From: Microvirga calopogonii
Lineage (GTDB): Bacteria > Pseudomonadota > Alphaproteobacteria > Rhizobiales > Beijerinckiaceae
NCBI RefSeq assembly: GCF_003347665.1
Contig: NZ_QDGA01000020.1
Coordinates: 1-64,000, forward strand
Direction of reading: 5' to 3'
Length of the DNA stretch: 64,000 bases
Part shown: positions 36,414 through 45,587 of the stretch, piece after piece
Layout: each line of letters begins with the position of its first letter
Position numbering within the stretch: position 1 is the first letter of the stretch
Notes under the pieces: generated by a model
What the model was told of the DNA's origin: nothing
Database searches by the model: none
The model's input: only the letters and a program-made list of their open reading frames with translations
Program-made: the position numbers and the translations under genes

Positions 36414-36848
36414 ATGCACTGGCTCATCTTCGTGGCTCTCGGCCCATTGATCGGATTTGTGAGTGTTTGTGCGGGTAACGTTCTGCTCGGCGGATATCCG
36501 TATCCGGGAGCGTTGCTGGACGTCGTCATGTTCGGCGTGCCATCCGCATATCTCTTTGGTCTGATCCCTGCTTTTGTTGCAGCCGGTGCTGTTAGGCTCC
36601 TTCAAGCCAGAAGGGTCAGGCATGAATGGTTTTGGGTCAGTCTGATTGGAACAGCTATTGGTCTCGGTTTCGAAGTGGCTTCAGCCAAACTGATAAGCAT
36701 ACTGGTTGGCAGATGGCAGGGAGGGAGTGTCTCTTATTTCAGGCAAGAAGCTCTCATGGTCTTTGTGCCCGCGTGCATGATCCCGACCTTGATTTGCTGG
36801 ATCCTCAGCAAACGGTTGGCTCAAGGTACTGAAGCAGCTACTTCGTGA
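36414..36848 (+). CDS. Hypothetical membrane protein between ruvA and ruvB
   Basis: 144 residues with four predicted membrane helices (LIFVALGPLIGFVSVCAGNV, VVMFGVPSAYLFGLIPAFVA, WVSLIGTAIGLGFEVASAK, ALMVFVPACMIPTLICWILS). No family recognised. The ATG lies 4 bases after the ruvA stop with AAGG overlapping it, so it is translated from the ruvA message. Composition is clearly lower in GC than ruvA and ruvB by eye, which suggests a later insertion. Confidence 0.75.
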   Translation: MHWLIFVALGPLIGFVSVCAGNVLLGGYPYPGALLDVVMFGVPSAYLFGLIPAFVAAGAVRLLQARRVRHEWFWVSLIGTAIGLGFEVASAKLISILVGRWQGGSVSYFRQEALMVFVPACMIPTLICWILSKRLAQGTEAATS

Positions 36849-36934
36849 CCCATCAATGTTCCTGTTTTGATCTTGTTAAGAATGGCGTATTAGAGCGTCA
36901 TCGCCACTATGAAGCCTCTGGAAGGTAAGCCTCT

Positions 36935-37981
36935 TTGACCGATTCCCGCCGCCTGCTCAGCCCTGAAAAGCGTGAGGACGATGTCGATGCGTCGATCCGG
37001 CCGCTCTCGCTCGACGATTTCACGGGCCAGAAGGCCGCGCGGGCCAACCTCCAGGTCTTCATCGATGCCGCGAAGGCGCGCGGCGACGCCCTCGATCACG
37101 TGCTCTTCGTCGGGCCTCCGGGGCTAGGCAAGACCACCCTGGCGCAGATCGTTGCCCGCGAGCTCGGGGTCAATTTCCGCTCGACCTCCGGCCCGGTGAT
37201 CGCGAAGGCGGGCGATCTGGCGGCGCAGCTTACGAACCTCGAAGAGCGTGATGTGCTCTTCATCGACGAAATCCACCGCCTCAACCCGGCGGTCGAGGAA
37301 ATCCTCTACCCGGCCATGGAGGATTACCAGCTCGACCTCATCATCGGCGAGGGCCCGGCCGCCCGCTCGGTGAAGATCGAGCTGCCGAAATTCACGCTCG
37401 TCGGCGCCACCACCCGCGCGGGCCTGCTCACCACGCCGTTGCGCGACCGTTTCGGCATCCCGATCCGGCTCGAATTCTACACCGTCGACGAGCTGGAGTT
37501 GATCGTGCGGCGTGGCGCCCGGGTGCTGGGCCTCGGCATGAGCGAGGAGGGGGCGAACGAGATCGCCCGCCGCTCGCGCGGCACGCCCCGCATCGCCGGG
37601 CGCCTGCTGCGCCGGGTGCGCGACTTTGCCATCGTCGAGGGCGTCCAGACCGTGTCGCGTGACCTCGCCGACAAGTCCCTGCGCCTCCTCGACGTGGACC
37701 CCATCGGCCTCGACCTCATGGACCGCAAATACCTGACCATGATCGCCAATTCCTTCGGCGGCGGCCCGGTCGGCATCGAGACCATCGCGGCGGCCCTTTC
37801 CGAGCCCCGCGACGCCATCGAGGACATCATCGAGCCCTATCTCATCCAGAAGGGCTTCGTGCAGCGCACCCCGCGCGGCCGCATCCTCACGCCCCACGCC
37901 TTCAAGCATCTCGGCATCCCTGAGCCGACCCGCGAGACCTCGGCGCAGTTCGGGCTGTTCAACGGGGACGGGGATGAGTGA
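36935..37981 (+). CDS. ruvB: Holliday junction branch migration ATPase RuvB
   Basis: 348 residues. AAA+ motor with [20 protein letters not shown], Walker [13 protein letters not shown], Walker [17 protein letters not shown], and [19 protein letters not shown] (sensor and arginine finger). The C-terminal winged helix has [15 protein letters not shown]. The only fitting start is TTG at 36935 behind GGAAGG, giving [16 protein letters not shown]. Its 3' end overlaps ybgC by 8 bases. Confidence 0.96.
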   Translation: MTDSRRLLSPEKREDDVDASIRPLSLDDFTGQKAARANLQVFIDAAKARGDALDHVLFVGPPGLGKTTLAQIVARELGVNFRSTSGPVIAKAGDLAAQLTNLEERDVLFIDEIHRLNPAVEEILYPAMEDYQLDLIIGEGPAARSVKIELPKFTLVGATTRAGLLTTPLRDRFGIPIRLEFYTVDELELIVRRGARVLGLGMSEEGANEIARRSRGTPRIAGRLLRRVRDFAIVEGVQTVSRDLADKSLRLLDVDPIGLDLMDRKYLTMIANSFGGGPVGIETIAAALSEPRDAIEDIIEPYLIQKGFVQRTPRGRILTPHAFKHLGIPEPTRETSAQFGLFNGDGDE

Positions 37982-38540
37982 GAAGCGCGACCAGGCTCCC
38001 TCCCCCCTTGTGGGGGAGGGTAGGGAGGGGGGTGTTGGCGCCAACCTCTCGGAGCGAAGCGCCAGTACCCCCCTCTCCAGCTCTCCCCCACAAGGGGGGA
38101 GAGGGCCAGTCGGCTCTCACCTCTCCGGCTTCATGCAGGACGGCGCGCATATCCTCCCCATCCGCGTCTATTACGAGGACACGGATTTCTCGGCCCGCGT
38201 CTATCACGCGAGCTATCTCCGGTTCATGGAGCGCGGACGTACGGAGCTTCTGCGGGCCGTCGAGGTGGCGCAGTCGGATCTCCACGCGGATATGGGCGGG
38301 CTCGCCTTCGTGGTCCGCAAGATGGCCATCGACTTCCTCGGCGGCGCCGTCATGGACGATGTGCTCACCATCGTGACCCGCCCGAAGGAGATGCGCGGTG
38401 CGTCCATGACGCTCTCCCAGGAGGTGCGCCGGGGCGACGAGGTGCTCGTGAAGGCCGACGTCATGGTCGCGGCCGTCCGGGGAGGGCGGGCCGTGCGGAT
38501 CCCGGACGAGCTGCGGGCGGCGCTGAGCGTCGATTCCTAG
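37974..38540 (+). CDS. ybgC: Tol-Pal associated acyl-CoA thioesterase YbgC (with repeat-derived insert)
   Basis: 188 residues as read from ATG 37974, which overlaps the ruvB end. The hot-dog thioesterase domain begins at about 60 ([20 protein letters not shown], with the catalytic aspartate) and ends with the usual 130 residues. The preceding segment, about residues 8-45 ([14 protein letters not shown] and on to [10 protein letters not shown]), is the translation of a family D repeat that keeps the frame open. An ATG at 38133 would give a 135-residue protein of normal size but has no ribosome site. Either way the gene starts the tol cluster. Confidence 0.87.
   Translation: MSEKRDQAPSPLVGEGREGGVGANLSERSASTPLSSSPPQGGRGPVGSHLSGFMQDGAHILPIRVYYEDTDFSARVYHASYLRFMERGRTELLRAVEVAQSDLHADMGGLAFVVRKMAIDFLGGAVMDDVLTIVTRPKEMRGASMTLSQEVRRGDEVLVKADVMVAAVRGGRAVRIPDELRAALSVDS
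37996..38105. repeat. Family D inverted repeat inside ybgC frame
   Basis: CTCCCTCCCCCCTTGTGGGG and CTCCCCCACAAGGGGGGAGA form the outer arms, GGGGTGTTGGCGCC and GGCGCC-like inner parts the rest. It shares arms with the copies at 35644 and 57748. It lies right after the first ATG of ybgC without a stop codon in the ybgC frame. Confidence 0.88.
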
Positions 38541-38650
38541 GATCGCCTTGCCCCATGGTCAGGGCGCACGGAAGCCCTGCCTCAAGTGCATATCAGCCGG
38601 AATTTCCATATCAATTTCAGGTCATTCGCCTCTGCGCGGCCGCAGTTAAA

Positions 38651-38693
38651 CCAGACCTTAACCTTACCCTGTGCCTAACAGGTAACGGTCTGG
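38651..38693. promoter_or_regulatory. Inverted repeat upstream of tolQ
   Basis: CCAGACCTTAACC (38651-38663) and GGTAACGGTCTGG (38681-38693) pair at 11 of 13 positions around 17 bases, in the 301-base gap before tolQ. It could be an operator or a leader hairpin. The gap otherwise shows no gene. Confidence 0.45.
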
Positions 38694-38841
38694 AGCGATC
38701 CCGAGTCTTGATACCCGGTGCCCTTATTTTCGACAGATTCAGGGGCGAACGAGCAGTAATACAAGAACAGATTTTCCTAGACCATTCTGCGGTGGGCCCT
38801 GGAGTTCTTTCAGGGCTGCTCGAAGAGCGAGGACGAGACTT

Positions 38842-39585
38842 ATGAACCCGGCTGATGTGGCCCAGGCCGTCCCTGTGGCCCACGAACTGTCCTTCTTCGG
38901 CCTGTTCTGGCAGGCTCATTTCATCGTCAAGCTCGTGATGCTGGGCCTGCTCACGGCCTCGGTCTGGTGCTGGGCCATCATCATCGACAAGACCCTGCTG
39001 TACTCCCGCTCCAAGCGCGCCATGGACCGGTTCGAGGATGTGTTCTGGTCCGGCCAGTCGCTCGAGGAGCTGTACCGCTCCCTCCAGAGCCGGCCGGCCA
39101 CGGGCCTGGCTGCCGTGTTCGTCGCCGCCATGCGCGAGTGGAAGCGTTCCTTCGAGGGCTCCGGCCGTTCGTTCCAGAGCCTGCCCCAGCGCATCGACAA
39201 GGTGCTCGACGTCACGATCCAGCGCGAGGTGGAGCGGCTCAATTCCCGCCTGACGGTGCTGGCCTCCATCGGCTCGGCCGGCCCCTATATCGGCCTCTTC
39301 GGCACGGTCGTGGGCATCATGAACTCCTTCACGTCCATCGCGGCGTCCAAGAACACGAGCCTCGCGGTCGTGGCGCCCGGCATCGCGGAAGCGCTCTTCG
39401 CCACCGCCATCGGCCTGTTCGCGGCCATTCCGGCGGTGCTCGCCTACAACAAGCTGCAGTCCGAGGTCGGCAAGCTCCAGACCCGGTTGGAGGGCTTCGC
39501 CGACGAATTCTCGGCCATCCTGTCGCGCCAGATCGACGAGCGCATCGGCGGCCATGCGGGGCATCACCCCGCCAACGCCGCGTAA
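38842..39585 (+). CDS. tolQ: Tol-Pal system protein TolQ
   Basis: 247 residues. Three membrane helices (FIVKLVMLGLLTASVWCWAI, then GPYIGLFGTVVGIMNSFTSI and ALFATAIGLFAAIPAVLAYN) form the proton channel with TolR that energises outer-membrane constriction at division. The GTVVGIM motif is typical. GAGGACGAGA lies before the ATG. First of tolQRAB. Confidence 0.96.
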   Translation: MNPADVAQAVPVAHELSFFGLFWQAHFIVKLVMLGLLTASVWCWAIIIDKTLLYSRSKRAMDRFEDVFWSGQSLEELYRSLQSRPATGLAAVFVAAMREWKRSFEGSGRSFQSLPQRIDKVLDVTIQREVERLNSRLTVLASIGSAGPYIGLFGTVVGIMNSFTSIAASKNTSLAVVAPGIAEALFATAIGLFAAIPAVLAYNKLQSEVGKLQTRLEGFADEFSAILSRQIDERIGGHAGHHPANAA

Positions 39586-39597
39586 GGGAGACCGGGC

Positions 39598-40041
39598 ATG
39601 GCCATGATGGCAGGATCGGCGGGCGGCGGACGGCGGCGCAGGCGCGGCCGGACTCCGGGCGCGATCAACGAGATCAACATGACGCCGTTCATCGACGTCA
39701 TGCTGGTGCTGCTCATCATCTTCATGGTGGCGGCGCCCATGATGACCGCAGGCGTGCCGCTCGACCTGCCGCAGACCAAGGCCGCGCCGCTGAATTCCGA
39801 CGCGACGCCCGTGACGCTCTCCATCAAGTCGACCGGCCAGGTGTTCCTGGGCGAGACCGAGCTGGTGGACGAGGCCATCGTCGGCAAGCTCGCGGAGGTG
39901 TCGAAGTCGGGCTTCGACGAGCGCATCTTCGTGCGCGGGGACAGACGAGTGGATTACGGGCGCGTCGCGCAGGTGATGTCGATCGTGACCACGGCAGGCT
40001 ATAAGCGCGTCGCCCTCGTGACCGAGGTCGATCAGCGCTGA
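39598..40041 (+). CDS. tolR: Tol-Pal system protein TolR
   Basis: 147 residues. A basic N-terminus ([20 protein letters not shown]) precedes one helix with the conserved aspartate (TPFIDVMLVLLIIFMVAAPM). A periplasmic domain follows (GERIFVRGDRRVDYG-like DERIFVRGDRRVDYGRVAQV). AAGGGAG precedes the ATG at 39598; a second ATG 6 bases later is possible. It is 12 bases after tolQ. Confidence 0.96.
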   Translation: MAMMAGSAGGGRRRRRGRTPGAINEINMTPFIDVMLVLLIIFMVAAPMMTAGVPLDLPQTKAAPLNSDATPVTLSIKSTGQVFLGETELVDEAIVGKLAEVSKSGFDERIFVRGDRRVDYGRVAQVMSIVTTAGYKRVALVTEVDQR

Positions 40042-40070
40042 GCGGGATTGAGGACAAGGGGCAAACACAC

Positions 40071-41189
40071 GTGGCGTTGAAGCTGAAATTCAACACCTCC
40101 GAGCCGGGCCTTTGGGTCTCGGGCGTCACGCATGCGTCGCTGTTGGCCGCCGCCCTGATCGGCCTGTCGGTCGGCTCCGAGTTCCCCCCCGCCGAGGAAG
40201 GCATCCCGGTCGAGATCATCACCGACAACCAGCTCTCGCAGATCACCAAGGGTGAGACGAACGCCAAGGCTCCGCAGCCGAAGCCCCGCGCCGAGCGCGT
40301 GGCCGACAAGACCGAGCTGAAGGATCCGGGCGAGGACAAGCGCGATGCGCCGGCGCCGCCCAAGCGGCCGGCCGAGATGAAGGTCGCCGAGAAGGAAGAG
40401 CCGGTCGCCGCTCAGCCTCCGCCGCCCGCGCCGCCCACCCGCTCGCAGGAAGAAAAGGCCGCCCAGGCCAAGGCCGAGGAAGAAAAGAAGCTGCAGGAAA
40501 AGGCGGAAGCCGAGGCCATCGAAAAGGCGAAGGCCGCCGAGCAGGCCAAGATCGAGGCCAAGGCGAAGGCGGAAGCGGAGGCGAAAGCCAAGGCTGAAGC
40601 GGAAGCCAAGAAGGTCGCCGAGGCGAAAGCCAAAGCGAAGGCCGAAGCCGAAGCCAAGGCGAAAGCCGAGGCCGAGAAGAAGCTCGCGGAAGCCAAGGCC
40701 AAGGAAGAAGCCGAGGCCAAGGCGCGCAAGGAGGCCCAGCTCGCCAAGAAGCTCGACATGGGCGACCTGAAGCAGTTCCTCGACAGCAAGGAAAAACACC
40801 AGTCCACCGGCGCGACCGGGGCGGAGGTCCAGAAGACGGCCGCGCTCGGCACCGCGACGGGATCGTCCGCGAAGCTCAGCCCAAGCCTGCGCGATGCGCT
40901 CATCGGGATCCTGGTCTCACAGATCGAGCGCTGCTACAGCGCGCCGATTTCCGCATCGGGCGGTCAGGTGACCGCACCCATTCTCGATATCCGCCTGAAC
41001 CAGGACGGATCGCTCAGCACCGAGCCCCGGATCCTCCAGGCGGGGAGCAGCGCGACCGACCGCGCGGTCGCCGATGCGGCCGTTCGGGCCATTCGCAAGT
41101 GCCGTCAGTTCGAGATCCCGGCGAAATTCGTCCCGTATTACGCGGATTGGAAAGTCTTGAACGTCCAGTTCGATCCTCCTCTCTCTTAA
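40071..41189 (+). CDS. tolA: Cell envelope integrity protein TolA
   Basis: 372 residues. One N-terminal helix (GVTHASLLAAALIGLSVG), a proline-rich part (85-125), then a long Ala/Lys/Glu helical rod (about 125-230, built of AEAKAKAEAEAKK-like units). The C-terminal domain (LSPSLRDALIGILVSQIERC and on) contacts TolB and Pal. The start is GTG at 40071. The rod's repetitive codons could allow length change between strains. Confidence 0.95.
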   Translation: MALKLKFNTSEPGLWVSGVTHASLLAAALIGLSVGSEFPPAEEGIPVEIITDNQLSQITKGETNAKAPQPKPRAERVADKTELKDPGEDKRDAPAPPKRPAEMKVAEKEEPVAAQPPPPAPPTRSQEEKAAQAKAEEEKKLQEKAEAEAIEKAKAAEQAKIEAKAKAEAEAKAKAEAEAKKVAEAKAKAKAEAEAKAKAEAEKKLAEAKAKEEAEAKARKEAQLAKKLDMGDLKQFLDSKEKHQSTGATGAEVQKTAALGTATGSSAKLSPSLRDALIGILVSQIERCYSAPISASGGQVTAPILDIRLNQDGSLSTEPRILQAGSSATDRAVADAAVRAIRKCRQFEIPAKFVPYYADWKVLNVQFDPPLS

Positions 41190-41216
41190 AGCCCTCCAAG
41201 CTTGAGACAGCATCCC

Positions 41217-42551
41217 ATGATCACTCGCTTCGTTTCTCGTCTTCTTGTCGTGCTCGCCGTCGTCGTGCCCATGGCGGCGCTCGCGCCGTCCGCACAGGCG
41301 CAGCTCTCGTTCCGCGTCGGGCCGGGCGGGCAGTTCCAGCCCATGCCCATCGCCGTTGCCGATTTCTCCGGCGAGGGCGATCTCGGTCAGCGGGTCTCCG
41401 GCATCATCACGAGCAACCTGCAGCGCTCGGGCTATTTCGCGCCGCTCGACAAGTCGCGTTTCCCGGAGCGTCCGTCCTTCGACGCCGCCCCGCGTTTCGA
41501 CGCCTGGAAGATGGCGGGCGCGCAGGCTCTCGTGACCGGCCGCGTGTCGCGCGATCCCTCGGGCCGTCTTCGCGCGGAATTCCGCCTGTGGGACATCGAA
41601 TCGGGCCAGCAACTCGCCGGCCAGCAATACGTGACCGACGCCAATTTCTGGCGCCGCGTCGGCCACATCATTTCGGACGCGGTCTACACCAAGGTGACGG
41701 GCTTCGGCGGCTTCTTCGACACGCGCATCGTGTTCGTCGATGAATCGGGCCCGAAGGAGAACCGCCGCAAGCGGCTCGCGATCATGGACCAGGACGGCGC
41801 GAACGTGCGCTACCTGACTCAGGGCGACACGTCCGTGGTGACGCCGCGCTATTCGCCGGCCACGCAGGACATCACCTATTCGGCCCAGGTCGAGGGCCAG
41901 CAGCCGCGCGTCCAGGTGATCAACCTGGAGACCGGCACCCGCCAGGTACTCGGCAACTTCCCCGACATGGCCTCCTCGCCCCGCTTCGCGCCGGACGGAC
42001 AGCGCATCGTCCTGAGCCTGCAGCAGGGCGGCAATGCCAACATCTTCATGATGGACCTGGGCTCGCGCGCCACCACGCGCCTGACCTCGACCGCCGCCAT
42101 CGACACCTCGCCGTCCTTCTCGCCGGACGGCAGCCAGATCGTGTTCGAGAGCGACCGCGGCGGCAAGCAGCAGATCTACGCCATGAACGCGGACGGCTCG
42201 AACCAGCGCCGCATCTCCTTCGGCGACGGTTCCTATTCGCAGCCGGCTTGGTCGCCGCGCGGTGACTACATCGCCTTCACGAAGCAGCGCGCGGGCGGCT
42301 TCGCCATCGGCATCATGAAGCCGGACGGCTCGGGCGAGCGCATCCTGACGGAAGGCTTCCACAACGAGAGCCCGACCTGGGCGCCGAACGGCCAGTACAT
42401 CCTGTTCTTCCGCGATCCGGGCGGACAGGCCGGCGGCAAGCTCTACATGGTCGACATCACCGGCCGCGTGGAGCAGCCGGTGCCGACCCCGTCCTTCGCA
42501 TCCGACCCGACCTGGTCGCCGCTGCTGAGCGAAAGCCGGCAGAGCAACTGA
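41217..42551 (+). CDS. tolB: Tol-Pal system protein TolB
   Basis: 444 residues. A signal peptide ([24 protein letters not shown]) is followed by the N-terminal domain that meets TolA and then a beta-propeller with WD40-like repeats ([40 protein letters not shown]). Periplasmic. The ATG at 41217 gives a normal signal peptide, better than a TTG 15 bases earlier. A strong terminator follows, which separates it from pal. Confidence 0.95.
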   Translation: MITRFVSRLLVVLAVVVPMAALAPSAQAQLSFRVGPGGQFQPMPIAVADFSGEGDLGQRVSGIITSNLQRSGYFAPLDKSRFPERPSFDAAPRFDAWKMAGAQALVTGRVSRDPSGRLRAEFRLWDIESGQQLAGQQYVTDANFWRRVGHIISDAVYTKVTGFGGFFDTRIVFVDESGPKENRRKRLAIMDQDGANVRYLTQGDTSVVTPRYSPATQDITYSAQVEGQQPRVQVINLETGTRQVLGNFPDMASSPRFAPDGQRIVLSLQQGGNANIFMMDLGSRATTRLTSTAAIDTSPSFSPDGSQIVFESDRGGKQQIYAMNADGSNQRRISFGDGSYSQPAWSPRGDYIAFTKQRAGGFAIGIMKPDGSGERILTEGFHNESPTWAPNGQYILFFRDPGGQAGGKLYMVDITGRVEQPVPTPSFASDPTWSPLLSESRQSN

Positions 42552-42560
42552 TCAGACGAG

Positions 42561-42587
42561 AAAAAGGGCCCCGAGAGGGCCCTTTTT
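42561..42587. terminator. Bidirectional terminator of tolQRAB and hdeD
   Basis: AAAAAGGGCCC and GGGCCCTTTTT pair perfectly around CGAGA, between the stops of tolB and the convergent HdeD-type gene. Confidence 0.92.
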
Positions 42588-42592
42588 CATGC

Positions 42593-43207
42593 TCAGGCCC
42601 GCATCGACGTCGCGCCGCTGGGTTCGTCCTTGTAGCCCTTGAGCTTGAAGGCGAGCATCAGAAGGGAGATGCCGAACACGAGCGCGTAGGCTCCCAGCCA
42701 CCAGGTCAGCACCACGGCGCCGACGAGGGGCGCGACCAGCAGCGCGACGCCGAAGAGAACCGACACGATGCCGCTGAAGATCAGCCAGCCTCGGCCATAG
42801 GCCGGGTTCAGCTTGAAGGCCGCGACGATCATCAGGACGCCGGTGATCAGCGACCACACGGCCATCAGGGTGACGAAGAACACCACCGTCAGCCCCGGCA
42901 TCATGAAGGCGATGACGCCGACCAGGATGTTCAGGATGCCTTCGAGGATCAGAAGACCCCAGCGCTGGTTGTTGGAAGCGGCCCTGACGGCGGCAACGAT
43001 CCCGAACACGCCGTCGACCAGCATATAGGCGGCGAACACCCAGACCAGGGACAGGAGCGTGGCTCCGGGCATGAAGAAGGCGATGAGTGCGAAGATGATC
43101 GCGAAGACGCCCCGGAGCGCGAGCGCCCACCAGTTCTGCGCCAGAAGCCGGCTCATGGCGTGGGTGCGGTCAAGGGTATCGAAAGGGCCGGTGGTGCCTG
43201 TAGCCAT
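42593..43207 (-). CDS. HdeD family membrane protein
   Basis: 204 residues with six short membrane helices as three hairpins (for example WWALALRGVFAIIFALIAFF, GLLILEGILNILVGVIAFMM, GWLIFSGIVSVLFGVALLVA), the DUF308/HdeD pattern. E. coli HdeD is linked to acid resistance at high cell density. Function in this group is not known. GAGGAGGA precedes the ATG. It is followed on the minus strand direction by the tolB end. Confidence 0.9.
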   Translation of the reverse strand: MATGTTGPFDTLDRTHAMSRLLAQNWWALALRGVFAIIFALIAFFMPGATLLSLVWVFAAYMLVDGVFGIVAAVRAASNNQRWGLLILEGILNILVGVIAFMMPGLTVVFFVTLMAVWSLITGVLMIVAAFKLNPAYGRGWLIFSGIVSVLFGVALLVAPLVGAVVLTWWLGAYALVFGISLLMLAFKLKGYKDEPSGATSMRA

Positions 43208-43294
43208 AGGAAGTCCTCCTCGAAAAGGGACATTCAGCCTTCAAGAGCAACGTCAAGCTTGACCGTTGGTTTCCTTGTTCTTCTTTCGGCTCTT

Positions 43295-44806
43295 CTACTC
43301 TCCTGGCGAAGTCTCGCTCTGTCTGATCTTGGTCAGCCTGCGCCGCAGGGCAAGCTTGCGGCGCCTGAGGCGCACGCGGCGCTTGAGGCGGAAGGCGCGG
43401 ATCAGGAGCGCGGCCCCGAGCCAGATGAGGCCGATGACGATCGGCGACACGATCAGGACGGGGAAGACCGTCACCAGGACGGCGAGCGCCAGCAGCGCGC
43501 CGCCGATGATGGCGACGCTGCTGGCCTCGGTGGCCGTGAGCGAGCGCGAACCGACCGCCTTGCCGACCGTGCTCGACAGGGCGAGAGCGCCGGCCGCCAG
43601 CCTGCGGACGCCGCCTTTCTTGAAGCGATGGCCGCGGCGCGAACGCATGTTCTTGGCCTGACGGCGCCTCGACTGCCAGCCGGGAACGATCTCGGTCGCG
43701 TTGGCCAGATCCTCCAGGTACATCGCCTCCATGGCCTCGGCGAAATCGGCATCCTCGACCACCACGTCGAGTTCCCAGTTGGTCGCCCAGCTGGCGATGT
43801 TGAGATTGGTGGAACCGACCCGCGCCCAGCGGCCGTCGACCACGGCGGTCTTGGCATGGAGCATCGAGCCGTTCCATTCGAAGACCCTGATCCCGGCCTC
43901 GATCAGCGAGCGGTAGCCGGCGCGCACCACCGGCTGCAGGGCGGGGACGTCGCTCGATCCGGGAACGAGGAGGCGCACGTCCACCCCGTCGCGCGCCGCT
44001 TCGCCCAAAGCCTGCACATAGGAGGTGGTGGCGACGAAATAGGCGTCCGTGAGCCACAGGTTGCGCTGGGCCGTCGCGGCGATGAACTGGTCGACCCGGT
44101 AGGTCCGGAACATGCCGGGCTCGCCGCTGATCACACGAGCGGCCACCGAACCGGCCTGCGGGATCAGGTCGGCGTGCGGCAGCTCGGATTTCGGGATCGG
44201 CTTCATGCCGGCGAGAACCCAGCTCTCGGCAAAGGTCGCATCGAGGTCGGCAACCACCGGGCCTTCGAGAGAGAGTCCCGTGTCGCGCCACGGCTCCGCG
44301 CCGTTCTTGCCCACCCAGTTGTCGGAGATGCACAGGCCCGACACGAAGGCGATGCGCCCGTCGACGGTGATCAGCTTGCGATGGTTGCGGCGGATCCAGA
44401 ACGGATCGGTCAGGCGGGGCGGATTGAAAACGCGGGCCTCGACGCCCGCCTCCCGCAGGCGCCGCCAGTAATGGGGCAAGGCGCGGAAGGAGGAGCCGAG
44501 CCAGTCGTAGAGCACGCGCACCCGCACGCCGGCGCGCGCGCGCTCCATCAGGGCTTCCGCGAACTCGCGGCCCGTGTCGTCGTCGGCGATGATGAAGTTC
44601 TCGAAATGGATGACATCCTTCGCCGATCGGATCGCCTGCAGCCAGGCGGGATAGTTTTCCCGCGAGTCCCGGAGTAGGGCGATGGCGTTGCCCTGGCGCA
44701 GGTCGCTGTCGGCGATGCGCGAGAACGCACGCTCGAGGCGCAGGTCGTCAAGGGCTTTGCGGTAGGGATGCGCATGGCTTCCGGGCTGGGTCGTCACGAT
44801 GTTCAT
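43295..44806 (-). CDS. Phospholipase D/cardiolipin synthase-like protein
   Basis: 503 residues. Two HKD motifs, HRKLITVDGRIAFVSG (about 142-157) and HAKTAVVDGRWARVGSTN (about 317-334), make one active site, as in cardiolipin synthases and phospholipases D. Unlike classic ClsA there are no N-terminal membrane helices. Instead two hydrophobic segments lie near the C-terminus (SSVAIIGGALLALAVLVTVF, VIGLIWLGAALLIRAF), then an arginine/lysine-rich tail. It probably handles phospholipid headgroups at the inner membrane. It sits with hdeD between tolB and pal. Confidence 0.88.
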   Translation of the reverse strand: MNIVTTQPGSHAHPYRKALDDLRLERAFSRIADSDLRQGNAIALLRDSRENYPAWLQAIRSAKDVIHFENFIIADDDTGREFAEALMERARAGVRVRVLYDWLGSSFRALPHYWRRLREAGVEARVFNPPRLTDPFWIRRNHRKLITVDGRIAFVSGLCISDNWVGKNGAEPWRDTGLSLEGPVVADLDATFAESWVLAGMKPIPKSELPHADLIPQAGSVAARVISGEPGMFRTYRVDQFIAATAQRNLWLTDAYFVATTSYVQALGEAARDGVDVRLLVPGSSDVPALQPVVRAGYRSLIEAGIRVFEWNGSMLHAKTAVVDGRWARVGSTNLNIASWATNWELDVVVEDADFAEAMEAMYLEDLANATEIVPGWQSRRRQAKNMRSRRGHRFKKGGVRRLAAGALALSSTVGKAVGSRSLTATEASSVAIIGGALLALAVLVTVFPVLIVSPIVIGLIWLGAALLIRAFRLKRRVRLRRRKLALRRRLTKIRQSETSPGE

Positions 44807-45075
44807 GACCTCTCAACGCTCGAAACCGGCAATCGGCAGCAGCCCAGCTTCATCCGCCTTCACCTTGATCCTGCGGACCTGACCAAAGGGTAGGAATAAA
44901 CCACGCGACCCGAAACCGTTCACGGTCGGTTAACCCTAACCCCAACTTCCACAACTTGGCCATAATTCACCTTAATCCCCCGAGTCCCTTCGCGGTTGAC
45001 GGAACCCTCCCTTAACCATCCTCCCGATATGAAAGACACAACGTTCGGCAAACGTATGTGTAAGGAGTATTGCCA

Positions 45076-45576
45076 ATGATGACGCTGCGCGCCGTCAAGT
45101 TCGCCGCTGCTATCGTCCTCGCCCTCGGGGCGGCGGCGTGTTCGTCCAACAAAGATGGTATGGCCGACGGAGCCGGAGGCTTCGGCGCCGGCGGTGCCGC
45201 CACTCCGGGGAGCGCCCAGGATTTCGTCGTGAACGTGGGTGACCGCGTGTTCTTCGAGACCGATTCGACCGACCTCACCCCCACGGCCGTCGCGACCCTC
45301 GACAAGCAGGCCCAGTGGCTGCAGCGCTACCCGCAATACACCTTCATCCTCGAAGGTCATGCGGACGAGCGCGGCACCCGCGAGTACAACTACTCGCTTT
45401 CGGCCCGCCGCGCCCAGGTCGTCCGCGACTACCTGATCTCCCGCGGCATCCCGGGCAACCGCTTCCGCACCGTGTCCTACGGCAAGGAACGTCCGGTGGC
45501 GGTCTGCAACGACATCTCCTGCTGGTCGCAGAACCGCCGCGCGGTCACCGTGCTCGGCGGCGGGGCCGGGGCATAA
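45076..45576 (+). CDS. pal: Peptidoglycan-associated lipoprotein Pal
   Basis: 166 residues. The lipoprotein signal ends ALGAAAC with the lipid-bearing cysteine at about residue 24. A flexible Gly/Ala linker and an OmpA-like domain follow (VFFETDSTDLTP, FILEGHADERGTREYNYSLS, NRRAVTVL), which bind peptidoglycan. AAGGAG is 8 bases before the ATG at 45076. It has its own promoter region in the 268-base gap after the divergent phospholipase gene and its own terminator. Confidence 0.95.
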   Translation: MMTLRAVKFAAAIVLALGAAACSSNKDGMADGAGGFGAGGAATPGSAQDFVVNVGDRVFFETDSTDLTPTAVATLDKQAQWLQRYPQYTFILEGHADERGTREYNYSLSARRAQVVRDYLISRGIPGNRFRTVSYGKERPVAVCNDISCWSQNRRAVTVLGGGAGA

Positions 45577-45587
45577 GGCCCCACCTA

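Noticed and set aside
38645-38665. CtrA box upstream of tolQ
   Set aside because: Two TTAA halves are separated by 8, not 7, bases.
40500-40740. Tandem repeat array within tolA (CRISPR-like or minisatellite)
   Set aside because: The periodic AAG/GCC/GAG codons simply encode the Ala-Lys-Glu helical rod of TolA; units are irregular and lie in frame.
44870-45010. CtrA boxes upstream of pal
   Set aside because: Several TTAAC-like halves occur (for example GGTTAACCCTAACC), but none has the TTAA-N7-TTAA spacing.
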